From the NCBI GenBank assembly GCA_028751875.1, contig CM054138.1:40925326-40989325 (forward strand): a stretch of 64,000 nt of DNA, in the 5' to 3' direction. The DNA is from Rapana venosa (taxonomy: Eukaryota; Mollusca; Gastropoda; Neogastropoda; Muricidae). Numbering within the stretch: the first letter of the stretch is position 1; each line of letters begins with the position of its first letter. Below the pieces are notes generated by a model. The model searched no databases and was not told the DNA's origin. It was given only the letters and a program-made list of their open reading frames with translations. Positions 33,026-45,307 of the stretch are shown here, one piece after another. A program made the translations under genes and the position numbers.

Positions 33026-33036
33026 GTAAGCAGTAA

Positions 33037-33047
33037 GTGTGTGTGTG

Positions 33048-33097
<50 letters not shown>

Positions 33098-33290
33098 GTG
33101 GGGTACGTGTGTGCGTGCGTGCGTGCGTGCGTGCGTGTGCGTGTGCATGTGTGTGTGGTGGTGCGTGCGTGTGTGAGAGAGAGACAGACAGACAGACAGA
33201 GAGAGACAGACAAACAAAGACTTACAAACAAAGACTCACAGAGACACAGACACAAGACACAGACACCACACACACAATAAACAACGTAGA
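33037..33290. repeat. (GT)n, (GTGC)n and CAGA repeats
   Basis: GT tract, GTGC repeats at 33,112-33,150, then GA/CAGA and CACA motifs. Lies in EPDR intron DNA. Confidence 0.92.
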
Positions 33291-33329
33291 CCTTTAAAAA
33301 AAAAAGTACCGTACTAAAAATCCTCAAAG

Positions 33330-33333
33330 ACCA

Positions 33334-33371
<38 letters not shown>

Positions 33372-33550
33372 ACACACACCCCACTCACACAACTCACACA
33401 CACACACTCACTCACACACACACACACACACACTCACACACACACACTCACTCACACACTCACACACACACACACTCACTCACACACACACAAAACACAC
33501 ACACACAACACACACACACACACATCATCATCATCATCATCATCATTAGC
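33330..33550. repeat. (CA)n compound array ending in (CAT)n
   Basis: CACA/CTCA repeats to 33,522, then CAT repeats to about 33,546 where a minus-strand RTE end begins. The CAT repeats are probably the tail of that RTE. Confidence 0.92.
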
Positions 33551-33895
33551 CATTACACCCAGCAGTGTGTTAGGGCAGCAACAAAGCGCTTCCACTCCTG
33601 CCTATTCTGGGCCAACTAGTCACTGATCCCAAGAGTGCTGCATGGCCTTCATCTCACTTTCTACAGTTCTTCTCCACGTTGCTTTTGGTCTTCCTTTCTT
33701 TCTCCTTCCTTCTGGGGTCCAGTGCAATGCTGTTCTTTGCGATTGACTGTGGGTCTCTTCGGAGGATGTGCCCAATCCACTTCCACCGTCTTTGGTGATG
33801 ATGGTTCCCATGTCTTCTTGCCTGCATCTCCGTAGTAGGTCTTCATTGGAGATCTTCTCTGGCCAAAAGATCCGGAGAATTCTTCGCAGGCATAT
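33535..33895 (-). mobile_element. RTE LINE 3' end in the EPDR intron
   Basis: Minus strand: LRRILRIFWPEKISNEDLL, RRCRQEDMGTIIT, RTALHWTPEGRRKKGRPK and KAMQHSWDQ, then the LAQNRQEW end. This is a well-preserved C-terminus of an RTE-type RT, with one or two frame breaks and a (GAT)n tail. Confidence 0.88.
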
Positions 33896-33901
33896 GACAC
33901 A

Positions 33902-33943
<42 letters not shown>

Positions 33944-33987
33944 ACCCACAAAACACTAAAAGTCTTCTTGTCTCCCAACACGGTCAG

Positions 33988-34173
33988 AACATGGAGTACA
34001 CCGTGGACCTGAAAACCAAGAAGTGCAACGTGACAGAGCCGCGACCCCGCACCTGGTTCCCCTTCGGCGTGCCCCCGATGCCCGCTTTCGTGCCGGGGGC
34101 ACACTGGGGGCTGTGGGGGTGCCCAACCAAGAGGTCACCATCGCCATTTTTGAGGGCCAGTTCCAGGGACGCG
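33988..34173 (+). CDS. Ependymin-related protein, middle exon
   Basis: The acceptor is CGGTCAG and the donor GTTAAG. It reads MEYTVDLKTKKCNVTEPRP and TWFPFGVPP, then after one missing base DARFV, and then NQEVTIAIFEGQFQG. This is the most diagnostic ependymin segment: a tyrosine and KTKKC strand, a VP.DA.F block and a G..W/F.G strand. The cysteine in KTKKC and the N-glycosylation sequon NVT are typical of the secreted family. The exon ends in phase 1 and joins the 35,635 exon to give GRDPYIV. Frameshift near 34,078. A (CA)n tract lies just upstream at 33,903-33,945. Confidence 0.88.
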
Positions 34174-34984
34174 GTTAAGTCCCAGACCTGTGATTTGATT
34201 TGTGGGGGGAAAAAGGCTTTGAATTCCTCATGTCAGATTGTTATTGTTTAAAAAGTGCGTTGTTTTCGATGATAACGGCGTGTGACAGCGCTGGCAAAAC
34301 AGCATTTTAAAGAGATGTTTTTTGAATGTTGACAGAGAGTAGACCTATCAAAATATTTTACATTTCTTGATTGAACAAAGTATTGCCTTTGCATTTGTGA
34401 TCAAACAATTTTTTTTCCCGTGTGGATGCCGGAGGCCTATCAGTATAAATAGCATCCCCACATTCTGGAAATTTTGTGCCAGAAATTTCCTCTTTTCTAT
34501 CACTCTCTTTGTTTCTGCCTTGTTCCTTTTCTTCCTGTCACCTCCTCCTTGTGTATTTTCTGCCTTCTTGATCCATTCTCCTGCTCTTTTTCCAAAAAGA
34601 CTTACAAGATAACAATTCTCTCTTGTGCCGAAGTCGGATGCGCTGAGCCTGAGTTGTCAGGCGCTTAACGGCAGCGCGATGCATTTTCGCTCATATAACA
34701 GACAACAGTAGTTGCTGTCTGAGCGTTCGACGACGAAGAAGAAGAAACAATTTGTTGTACAGGGTTTTTTCAATCTCGGCTACAGCTCCGAGGTTGACCA
34801 ACGGTGAGATTTTTGCCTATGCGACCGTTTTGTCCACGATACAGGTTTGAAACGGTTACTATAACTGAACTTCAAACACAAATACTAAAACTCATTTGTC
34901 ATTTCAAGATCTGAACCATTCATTATATAATACAGATTTTAGAGCACTTTCAAAATTTTCCTCTAAAAAAATCACAACTTTTGT
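34174..34984. other. EPDR intron with SINE pieces
   Basis: Unassigned to about 34,600. Then comes a SINE-like 3' end with GCTGTCTGAGCGTTCGACGA followed by (GAA)n at about 34,640-34,750. Next is a minus-strand fragment (34,765-34,845, GCTCCGAGGTTGACCAACGG) of the SINE body seen at 1,205-1,305. Confidence 0.6.
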
Positions 34985-35061
34985 TTTGATGATGATGATG
35001 ATGACGACGATGGTGATGATGACGACGACGACGACGATGATGATGGTAGTGGTCGTGGTAG

Positions 35062-35110
<49 letters not shown>

Positions 35111-35192
35111 TGTGGTGGTGGTGCCGATTATGGAGGTGATGATGATGATAGAGGTGACAATGATGGTCACAGATTTACAATGTTTGATGATG

Positions 35193-35223
<31 letters not shown>

Positions 35224-35634
35224 GGTGGTGGTGGTGATGATGATGATGATGATGATGACGTCGATGATGATGCAGACGACGTCGATGGTGATGACGACGA
35301 CGACGATGATGATGAAGATCTATTTCTCCCTCTATCACAGACCCCTGCATGGTGACAGTGAGTCGACGACGACGACGACGACGACGATGATGACGATGGT
35401 GATGACGACGACGACGACGATGGTGGTGATGATGATGATGATGACGACGATAATGATGATGACGACAATGACGTTGATGATGATGATCTATTGCTCCCTC
35501 TATCACAGACCCCTGCATGGTGACAGTGACTCGATGATGATGATGATGATGATGACGACGACGACGACGATGATGATGATGTTGTTGTTGTTGATGATGA
35601 TGATGATGATGAACTATCTCTCCCTTAATCACAG
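34985..35634. repeat. (GAT)n/(GAC)n/(GGT)n array with two copies of an exon border
   Basis: About 650 bp of trinucleotide repeats. Embedded at 35,320-35,370 and 35,488-35,535 are two near-copies of the intron/exon border that precedes the true EPDR exon at 35,635: CTCCCTCTATCACAG, then ACCCCTGCATGGTGACAGTG. Each copy runs about 45 bp before dissolving into repeat. Confidence 0.92.
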
Positions 35635-35725
35635 ACCCCTACATCGTGACGGTGACTCAGCCAGACTGCTTTGTGGTGGACTTCACCCTGTTCAGAAACG
35701 GCACAGAGATCAGCGAGGGCAGAGA
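35635..35725 (+). CDS. Ependymin-related protein, third visible exon
   Basis: Acceptor ATCACAG, donor GTAAGT. It reads PYIVTVTQPDCFVVDFTLF and then RNGTEISEGRE, all in one frame. The Y.VTVT..DC.PV strand is diagnostic of ependymins; here C is followed by FVV. A second N-glycosylation sequon, NGT, is present. The last part of the fold (the usual SFFDI-like C-terminal strand) is not found in the next 3 kb, so the 3' end of the gene is unresolved. Confidence 0.88.
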
Positions 35726-35731
35726 GTAAGT

Positions 35732-36340
35732 CTGGTGTTGTTGCTGACTTCTGATATCAGTCCACACAGACAAAATTACAGACACTGTAAACCTGGTGTT
35801 GTTGCTGACTCCTGATATCAGTCCACACAGACAAAATGACAGACACTGTAAATCTGTTGTTGTTGCTGACTTCTGATATCAGTGCGCACAGACAGAACTG
35901 ACAGACAGACTGGAAAACAGTCTGGAAGACAGGAAGATATTAACTGGCAGGCAGGTAGACAAACTGGAAGACATAGTTACTGGAAGACAGATTGGAAGAG
36001 GTGGACTGGTAGACCGGAAGACACTGGAAGACAGACAGACTGGAGCACAGACACACAGACTGGAAGACAGACACACTGGAAGACAACAGCGGGGAACACA
36101 CACACTGGAAGACAGACACACTGGAAGACAGACACACTGGGAAACACAGACATACTGGGGAACACAGACAGACAGACAAACTGGAAGACATACTAGAACA
36201 CAGACAGACTGGTACACAGACAAACTGACAGACAAGAAGACAGACTGGAACACAGACAGACAGACAAACTGGCAGACAGTCTAAAATACAAACAAACTGG
36301 CAAACAGACAGACAGACAGACTGATTGAGAGAGAGGAGGA
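35732..36340. repeat. 60-bp tandem repeat, then CAGACTGGAAGA repeats
   Basis: Almost three 60-bp units beginning CTGGTGTTGTTGCTGACTTC (35,732; 35,792; 35,852), starting seven bases after the exon end. Then irregular ACAGACTGGAAGACAGACAC repeats to about 36,340. Confidence 0.92.
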
Positions 36341-36515
36341 GACAGGACAGACAACGATCAGACAGACAGACAGACAAGAGAGAGAGAGAGTACACACAAA
36401 CATGTACCCAAGTATATCACTACACGCTGGACATGCAAATACTGTGTGCACGAACAATTCCGCGCTATCATGTACTTTGCACACGTAAGTGTAGACACCA
36501 AAATATGTGCTTGGG

Positions 36516-36559
<44 letters not shown>

Positions 36560-36576
36560 CAGAAAAGAAAGCAGAC

Positions 36577-36658
<82 letters not shown>

Positions 36659-36660
36659 CG
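36341..36660. repeat. (GA)n and (CA)n microsatellites
   Basis: CAGA repeats to 36,390, CA tract at 36,519-36,558, and GA tracts at 36,578-36,654. Confidence 0.92.
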
Positions 36661-36890
36661 CAGATATCTTGCGCATATGTTAAAACCCGTTCCTTCTTTT
36701 CGAAGAGTAGGCTGGTAAGAACACATGACAATTTTTTAAAAAACCCAAGCCCATGCACACTGTGTCGTGTTTTAGACACCATCCCCGAAGTCGGAATGCG
36801 GCTACCTTAAAATGTGGGTAAAACGGTCACATAATGCAAAATCTTACCTTTGGTAAACCTCGGGTCCTAGCCGAGAAAAAAACACAAAAA
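36661..36890 (+). mobile_element. SINE fragments
   Basis: The module TTTTCGAAGAGTAGGCTGGT at about 36,696, followed at 36,778-36,885 by GAAGTCGGAATGCGGCTACC and an AACCTCGGGTCCTAGCCGAG end. The second part is the plus-strand counterpart of the SINE body at 1,205-1,305. Confidence 0.68.
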
Positions 36891-37841
36891 GAAAAAAAGA
36901 AAAGGAAAAAAAAAAAAAAACACCCCAAAAAAAACATAGACACCAAACCCCCCCCATAAAAACAAACTAAAACCACCCCAGTGAAAAACAAACAAACCCC
37001 AAACCCCACCTACAATTTTCTGGGGGGGTTTTAATAAGTTCACAATTTTTTCCTTACATTTTAAAAAAATTTTCTTTTCAATTTTTTTTAAAGGGGCGAA
37101 ATGAGGGGTTGCGGGTTTTATGACGTCTTTTCCCGGGAAATACAACCCGGGCTTTCATTCCAAGCCAAGAGTGTATGTAGTGCCATGATTGCAAGTTGTT
37201 GTGGCTTCGGTCCCAAAACTGATATCCCAGGGTTATGGTGAATTAAGCCAGTCTGTGCTTGTTTACTCAATGTGTTTCTTTTGTTTGACAACTTGTAAGA
37301 CATGATGTGTTTCAAGTTATTCCTCTCCCCGTATATTTGGTAATAAAGGGCTAAAGTTGAAAATGGGGTACAGATTATTGTTATGTCCTTGAAAGGAAAA
37401 GAGAGGAGAGAAAAGAGAGAGAGAGAGGAGAGAGGGGGAGAGAAGAGAGAGAGGGGAGGAGAGAGAGAGGGCTTTGATATGCACTGAAAAGCATTAAAGG
37501 CCAATGCTATTTTAAATACATAAAAAAACATCAAAAAAATATCGAGTAGTGTAGCAGGGCCCAAAAAGAAAAGGGAAAAGAAAAAGAAAACAATATAAAT
37601 CAAAACACAAAAAAAGATACCTAAAACCCAAAACTCACACTAATATTCATTTATTCGTAAAACAAAAAGGGTGATAACAGACGCCAAACAGAACACACAC
37701 ATACATACACACCATACTAAACCCTTTCATTCACCACACCGCGCGCACTCCTTCACCCAAGATCGGGGTGTGCAAACACATGCAGAACTCTTGTGCACAC
37801 TTAATTTTTTTTTGGTCGTTTTAATTTAGGGCAAACTGAAA

Positions 37842-37875
<34 letters not shown>

Positions 37876-38562
37876 TTCTCTCCTCTCTTCTCTCTCTCTC
37901 TCCTCTCTTTTCCAGTTTTTTGGGGGTTTTTTTGTTTGTCCGGAGTGATATAATTGGTGGTGTGTGTATGACGTGCATATGCTTAAGTATGTATGTATTG
38001 GTACATGATTTTAGATATAAAAGTTAAGTTTAGAAAAATCAAATGTATGATATTTTTAAATGTGTGTGTGTGTGTGTGTGTGTGTGGTGTGGTGTGGTGT
38101 GTGTGTGTGTGTGTTGTGCGTGCGGGTGGGCGTGTGTGTGTTGTGTGTGAACTAACTCGCAAAATTTTGATCCCCCATTTTTTATACCCAATTTATTTCC
38201 CCCTTATCTAAATTGTAAAACATATGATTGCTGTTTTTGTAACCTATGATTATCCATGTAATTTTTTTATCCACATCTCAAGGGCTTCACTAATTGGATA
38301 GCGTTTAGTTTCTGTTTAGAAAAGATCATTGGGTGTTTTCATAGTTACTCAAGAAATTTTGTTTGCAAATAAATGATTTTTTTCAAATTGGTGGCAGAGA
38401 TAAAGCCCCCCATATTTCAGCTTCGTACTGTGTAGGGGCTGAACCCGCATCAAATTTTTTTATAAATAATTCAAAAGATTAAAATTTTTAAGGCGTAATT
38501 TTTGTGAAACATAACAATCCCTTTTGGGATTGTTGCTAGGCCCTTTACAGCACGAAAAACAA
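36891..38562. other. Unassigned spacer before copy B
   Basis: Contains A-rich and T-rich DNA, (GA)n at 37,395-37,470, (CT)n at 37,843-37,907 and (GT)n at 38,062-38,150. The last few hundred bases may belong to the minus-strand LINE whose RT follows. No gene recognised. Confidence 0.5.
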
Positions 38563-39025
38563 ATTTTTTGTTGAAAAATATATCCTAAATATTTATCCCT
38601 TTTTACCCTGGCAAAAGTTGTCCATTATAAGTCCAACTTTCTCTGTTTCCCCAATAACCTCCTTTTTAAAACCTTTTATTTTTTTTTGACTGTTTTTTTT
38701 TTAACTGTAGAGGCGGAGCGACATACTATTAAAAGAATTTGCAAGCCAAAAATAGTTTAGACTCAATACAAAATCATCACCAGAAGAAGAATATTATTCC
38801 ATCATACCCCAATAAACTGTGCCCCTTTTTCCCCTTTTTAAACAATTTGCGTTAATTTTTTTAAAAAAAAGAGAAAAAAAAAAAGGCAAAAAACTCCCTT
38901 GTTTTACCCCTAAAGTGTTAAATTTTTTCTTTAAACTTACTTCCAAAAATTCTGCTTTGACGGGCTAACATGCCATAATGCCCTCTAATTTTCCTTGAAT
39001 ACCTTTTTTTAAGCCTGAACCCCCA
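38563..39025 (-). mobile_element. Non-LTR RT fragment (copy B)
   Basis: Noisier equivalent of 1-480. The minus-strand reading frame is destroyed by indels, but nucleotide homology is clear. Confidence 0.8.
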
Positions 39026-39600
39026 AAAAAAAGATCAGATAGGAATTGGAACTTTGGGGGAGTGTATGAGGGGGAAAGTGCACAGGAAACTCAGAGATGA
39101 GAAATTCAACCCCCATGTCCTAGGAGGGGGAGCGAGATAGATGGATGGTCGGGGAAAATAAAAACCCCCCACCGGAAAAAACTGCCCTCTATTTGGGGAG
39201 AGATGACGCCACACCCGGGGATTGCCATATCCCAAAAAAGGCTTGGCGATGCCTTATGGAGTGGAAGCCCATAACGCGACAAATGAGTGCGGACGGGGGA
39301 AGGCACTCAACACCCCATCATCCGTGCTATGCCCCAACCAACAAAGCAACGATGAGAGCAAAGACGACTTTACCACCAGCGCAGACAGAGACGGGAAAAG
39401 GGCCCAGCCATGACTCACGTCATCATGGGGGACCTAAACGCCAAGGTCGGAAGGCAACCGCTATGAGAGAGTCATGGGAAAACAGGGGGGGGGGAAACCG
39501 AAATGACAACGGGGAGAGACTTGTGGGTTGGGGCCTTAAACAACTTGTGTTTTTTTATGTCTTGGTTTTTGGGGGTCTGCCCAAGGTCTGTAAAGTACAC
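39026..39600 (+). mobile_element. RTE endonuclease fragment (copy B)
   Basis: Equivalent of 484-1,060, with the frame broken many times. Recognisable: LMEWKPI near 39,258, ESWENR, NRNDNGERLV near 39,500. Both copies end at the same junction, so the truncation is old. Confidence 0.82.
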
Positions 39601-39639
39601 TAGCTTCACGTCTGTCACTACCCTCTGTCAAACCCGGGA

Positions 39640-40035
39640 AACGGTTTTTGCCAAACCTTCGCCGGCGTCGACTCTGGATCTCTATTTTTTTTTTTCGTTC
39701 TTGGGCTAGAGCCCGGGTTCCCCAAATGGTGGTTGTGTGTATGCCCCCTTTTTTTGCCCCCCATGAAGGAGCTGCTTTCCAACTTTGGGATTTGGTTTCC
39801 ATAGCCAGGGAACAAATGTGACTTTTAATTAGGGTTTTTGAGTGATATTGTTTTTTCTGGAATGTTTATAGCAAAGGGAATTAAGGCACTGGCAGGTCTG
39901 CATTTGAAGTTGCCGGGGAGTTACTAAAAACCCCACCCTTAATTTACCAGAGCTGCGAGATTAAAAACCCGGACTTCATGGATAGGGGGATAAAGTGGAA
40001 TTTTTTTAAACCCCATGGCAATGGCGTCTGCCTTT
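39640..40035 (-). mobile_element. tRNA-derived SINE (copy B)
   Basis: Equivalent of 1,190-1,560, with A and B boxes eroded. Confidence 0.6.
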
Positions 40036-41689
40036 TAATGATAACACTGTGTCAGAGCCCTTTGGCACGGAGGTGATCAGCTCCCTGTGGGGCCGATGTG
40101 AAGAGACTTAAATCAATAAACAACACACCACACACACACACACGTGCCGCGGCACACCCACGCGCGCCCCGCGCGCGGAAAACGTGTGCAACGCAGTAGA
40201 ACAAAACAAAAGATGGCGGAAATGGTGCATCTAAACTGAGACCAGCCGAGTTACCAAATCTCACATCAAAAAGCCTGGGAAGCCTCTCATCCCCGGCTTC
40301 AAAAGGAAAGGCCAGACGAAGAAACAAGCGATGGAGCGCAATTTTCAAAAGAAGGTTTTGGAGGAAGAAAACAAAAAAACTCTGGACAAAACTCCCAAAA
40401 TGCAAAAACCCCAAATAGGTCAAGCCCCATTGACACCGTTAGTGCTGTCAAGTTTTAAAATCTATCTCAGCAAATATTGTGACCGGTTTCAGTGTTGAAA
40501 ACATTATTAGCCAGAAAAATTTTTTGATTCAGAAATTGTCGATAAAAACAGACATGAACAACTCTGCCCCCAAATCATGAAAGGAAAATCAGAAGGAAAC
40601 CCAAAAACTGTGCCCCTCCATGCAGAGGCGCTAGATTACATTGCGTGCATGTAGAAAACATCCAATGCCCCAAGGCCAATTGCAAAAGAAATTAGCCCAA
40701 GTGAAATCAAAATCCCAAGATAAAATAGAACACGTACCCCAAGCCCAAATGACGTGGGGAAAATCAGGTGACGTAATGTATCACTCTCACAAGGAAGTTA
40801 TTTGCTTTGGAAACAAAAGAAGAACAAGACGCCCTTTAAGTTGTGATACTGATGACCCCATTGTTAACTTTGCCCAAAAACACTTTAGTTTTTCCTTGGC
40901 TTTGAGCTGTGCACACAAATGTTTCACGGGGAAAGACACCCCCCCCCAATGTTGAAGCACCCCAAAAATTAGGTGAGAAAACCGGAGGCTGATGTTCATG
41001 TGGAATGAACATCAAAAGTGACCCCAAGCATGTAGCCAAAAATTTAAAGAATGCATCAAGAATGTCCCAAGAGGCATCCCCCGGGTGAGTTATAGCAGTA
41101 AGATCGCCCATTGAAAGACACACAAATCAAATGAAAAAAAAGTCTTCAATGGGGGGGGGGGGGGCCCGGTGATTTAGCCCCGTTTGATATAAAAAAATGT
41201 TTCTCTGTCAGCCTGATAATTGGATAAGGCTCGAACATCAAAGTGGCCTCAAAACCCCCTTCAAAAGGGGCCAGCTTTCCGCTGTCAACTTGGGAGACTG
41301 TCAGGGGACTATTTGGGGAAAAACCTAAAAAAACAGAAGAAGGATTCAGGCACACTACCAGGGTCCCCCCAAAATTTCATGAACATGTCCCCATGTAAAA
41401 GTCTCCGACGCCCCGGGAGAACATGTATTCCCTTTTGGATAACGTTTACTAGAAATAGCTTATTTTTTGCCCTGCTGTAAGTTTGGCCAGCTAACTGGAA
41501 AAATGTTTTCTGCATTGCAAAACCAAAGTCTAAATCTTTGATTTTTTGGAAAAGTATTTTGATTTGTTAAAATTTCCTCCCATAAGTTTATCATCCTTTT
41601 TTTTTACTTTGTTTAAAAACCCTTTGTTTTTGTTTGTTTTATTATTTTGTTTTTTTGGTTATTGTCTTTTCAATTAATTTTATCTTTGC
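40036..41689. other. Unassigned DNA (copy B)
   Basis: Equivalent of 1,560-3,207. CA/CG repeats at 40,120-40,185. The minus strand keeps an open frame at 41,123-40,836 (95 codons) containing FLATCLGSLLMFIPHEHQPP. It is not recognised and is broken in copy A. Confidence 0.4.
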
Positions 41690-43429
41690 TAAGAGAACAA
41701 CATGGTAAGGCATGCTCAGTTAGAATTATGCAATGGAATTGTAGATCCATCAATACTAATCTTTCCTATTAGTCAACATTTGTTCACACAGTTTCAGTTT
41801 ATGCTTTAATCCTAATGTGACCAAAAACCAATTAAAACTGTTGATTATTTTTTCCCCAGTAATTTGGGCACAGGATCAGAACGAAAAAAGTAAAAGCAGC
41901 CCTTTATATACTAAAAGGTTTTTTATAACATGTTGTTTCACCCGTGCCAATGATATACCAAACACACATTTGTGCAGACGAGTGAAAATTTGTAACAAAC
42001 AAATATCATTTTGTTTCTGTAATTTCCAAAGGTCCCATGAAGTAAAAAAGAAGGGGTTTGTCCATTCACATGCTATTGAAAAATTTGGTTTTTTGGTTTA
42101 TTTTAATGCCCACTCCCCTTTCTGGGAAAGTAAACCTTGCTTACCACAAACGGTTTTTTTGAAAAAATTGTTGACCTTTTTCTTACCGCTTTGTGACGGA
42201 AGACACAGGGGTACCTGAATTTTCCCAACCCCCCATTCTTGTCCCTTTTTGTAAGAGGGGAAAAAAAAATAATGATCCTTAGGAAGTGACCACCACCAAT
42301 TTAATTTCTCGTTGATACCCGTGCAAACAGATAAAGTTAAGGGCATTATACCAAAAATACAACTATGCAATGCTAATTGGATGTTTCAGTCTCTCTTTTC
42401 ATTACAAGAAAAAAGCATGTTAAGAAATGTGATATCAATTAATTTTGTGCAAAAATTTATTGAAAGGGAAACTAAAAGCTGTGTAACTTATCCTAAAGTT
42501 TTCGTCTGTGAAATGTAATAAACAAGGGTAATATGGTGAAAAAAACCTGTCAGAAGCTGTAGATGAAAGAAATTTACTTAATAAACTTGAAAATAAATCC
42601 CTTTGAAAGCTGTTTTTTTGAAGACGGTTAAAAAGCCACGATAGGTCTAGCACAGGTAAGAGGAATTCTGGTCCTTTTTTTAATAAAAAAATAAGAGTCT
42701 AAAAATTTTTCAAAAGTTATGGAAAAAATTTAAGAATGAAACCCTGGAAATTTTTTTACCCGTATCCTATTAAAAATTTAAAAAAATGATTTCCCAACTA
42801 AAATTTAGATAAAATTGAAGCTTTTATTGATATGTTTGTACTACAATGAGTGATTAAAGGGCTCTCTCAAAAAAGATTATGTTTATAAGTAGGGAAATGC
42901 AAAAAGAATATAATATCCTTTTTTGATGATTTACATTCATCAAAACTCCAAATTCTTGCAAAAAAGGGGAAAAGATGTCATTTAAAAATCTTGTGAAAAA
43001 AAAACTCAGTGGGGTAGATGCTGTTTTTAATGAAAAGTTAAAAAATTTACCCTTAACTGGATTCATTATTACACGAATATTTCAAAAATTTGGGCGGGGG
43101 GTACTCTCCCCCTATTATGGAAGCGTCTGTAATTATTCCATATTAAAACAAGGGAAAAACCCAAAAAAACAAAAATAGCTATAGACCCATTTATTAACTT
43201 TTACATACAGGAAAGCTGATGAAAAAAATCATTTTGAATAGACTGGTTTGTATTACTGTAAAAAATAAATACTTCCGTTAATCAGGCAGGGTTCCGTAAA
43301 GGAGGTAAAGTATTGACCATCTGGTTAAGCTAACTTTACAAATCAAACTCTTTTGTGCGAAAAAAAAATTTTTGCTTTTCTTTTATGTCCATAAAGTTTT
43401 TGACCAAGTTTTGGGATGCCCTTTCATAG

Positions 43430-43705
43430 TGTGTTGTTCTTTCGAGCAGAAGCCCTTTGGCCGGGGCTTACCCGGTTTTTTGTAAAGGGTTTAAACGAAA
43501 GATGGTTTTTCCCACCCCCGTGACGGCGCTAGTCTGTCGCCGATACCCCGAGAGTGGTCCCCCTTGCACCTGGGGGGAGTGAGAAAAAAGGATAAAGTGT
43601 CTTTCCAAAAAACCCAAAAACCCCCGAGCCGAGCGGGGATCGAACCCCCGACCTCTGGTTTACGAGTTGACCGCCTAACCACTCGCCACGGTGCCTCCTG
43701 CACGA
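43430..43705 (-). mobile_element. tRNA-derived SINE in the LINE (copy B)
   Basis: Same insertion as 7,607-7,891. The B-box region GGATCGAACCCCCGACC and the end GCACGATTGCTATAC are retained. Confidence 0.82.
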
Positions 43706-45307
43706 TTGCTATACAAAACTTAAATCTATTGGCTTGTTGTTCATTTTACTTTTATTTAAAAAATTTTTTGCGGCAGAAATATCAGGCAAAAATTGGAATA
43801 CATTTCCCAACCCAAATTTCCTCAAAATTTAAGGGGATACCACGAGATCGTTATTGCCCTTACTCTTTAAAATTTTTGGCTTATTACCCTTCCTATTTGT
43901 TATCGAATAATGTTTTTCCTTTTTATATGCAGATGCCTTGATGTTGATGGGGACAACTATGAAAAAGTCACCCCCAAAAAACATTTAACTATTTAAAAAG
44001 TATTTAAAACTTTAGCTTGACAAACTTGTACTTTATGGAAAATGGTTTTTTAAACTGTTCCAGAGAAAACTTTTTTTTTTGCCTTTTTTATGGATCGGGG
44101 TTCCCTTCCTTTCCAAAATTTAAACTCCAGAAATTTTTCTTTTTTTCAAATTTGTTGTTAAATTTTTGGGTATATATTCCCCTTCAAAACTTACATGGAG
44201 TAGCCATATTTAATATTTGTTAAAAAAACCAGAAGACATTAATTTTTTTTAAGTGGTGATAAACGCCCTTTGGGCCCAAGCGTTACCGTTCTTAAAAATC
44301 GCCTTTGGGGTGGGTTCGTTCTAAACTGACAAACGGTAACAAAACTTTTTTTAAAGCCCCAAAAATATTTACTGAAAAACTTTGAGTTTGATTGCAAAGC
44401 CCTTTTGCCCTTTCTTTGGGGGGTTCCCTCACATCTTGTCTTAGGAACTACAAAGAAAAAGGGAGTTTGTTTTGGATGATATCGGAAATTTATTCAAAGT
44501 ATTTGTAAGAGCCAATAGAAAAAATATCAAAATGAAATCTATTTGAGATCGGATGAGCAAATTTCCAAAAGAGCCAAAAATAGTGTTTCTTAAAAATTTG
44601 GATTTTTCGCAAAAATCTTTTTTAAAAAGTTAATCCCGGAAAAAAATTTCCCAACCCCCAATCTTTAACCATGGGCATTCCAAAGAGCCTTTTATATTTT
44701 TTCTCTTAAAAATGAAAAAGGGGGAACTTTTAGTATCCAGGAAGGGACACTTAAATTTCCCCACCTTTCCCCTTAAAATTTTTAATGGGGTCCTTTTTAA
44801 ATAAGTAAAGGGTCAGCTTTCTCATTCCCTCCCCAAAAATTTAAATTTACCCTTTGAAAGAATCTTTAAAATTTTTTAAACCCAAGGTTTTAATTGCCAT
44901 TTGAAAGGTTTCATTACTTAAAATGACTTTTCCTCCGGCTTTTTACAGGTATTGTTTGTGTTGATTCAAAATCTGTGTTACAAACCTTAAAAAACTCTTG
45001 GGTAAAATTAAACGATTTAAAAATGAAAAAAACCCTTTATACACTTTTCTTATTAAAAAGGGAACTGTGTCACCTTTTGCTGGGTCCCTCGCTTGCAATA
45101 TCTTTTTAATGAAAAGGTTGATGGCGCAAAAATGCGGCAGCACATTCAAACTCTGCTGCTGTCTTGATTACACCAATGTCAATTCATGAGAATTATAACT
45201 TGATAGAAAGTGCTTGCTGGAAAGCATGTTAGGAAAAAACAAGAAGATGCCGGGTTTTCCCATGGTACCACTTCAATTTTTTACCTAAATTTCTTTCTCT
45301 CTTCTGG

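Noticed and set aside
34904..35815. Long His-, Met- and Ser-rich frames
   Set aside because: They are translations of (GAT)n/(GAC)n in different frames. Only 35,635-35,725 is a supported exon.
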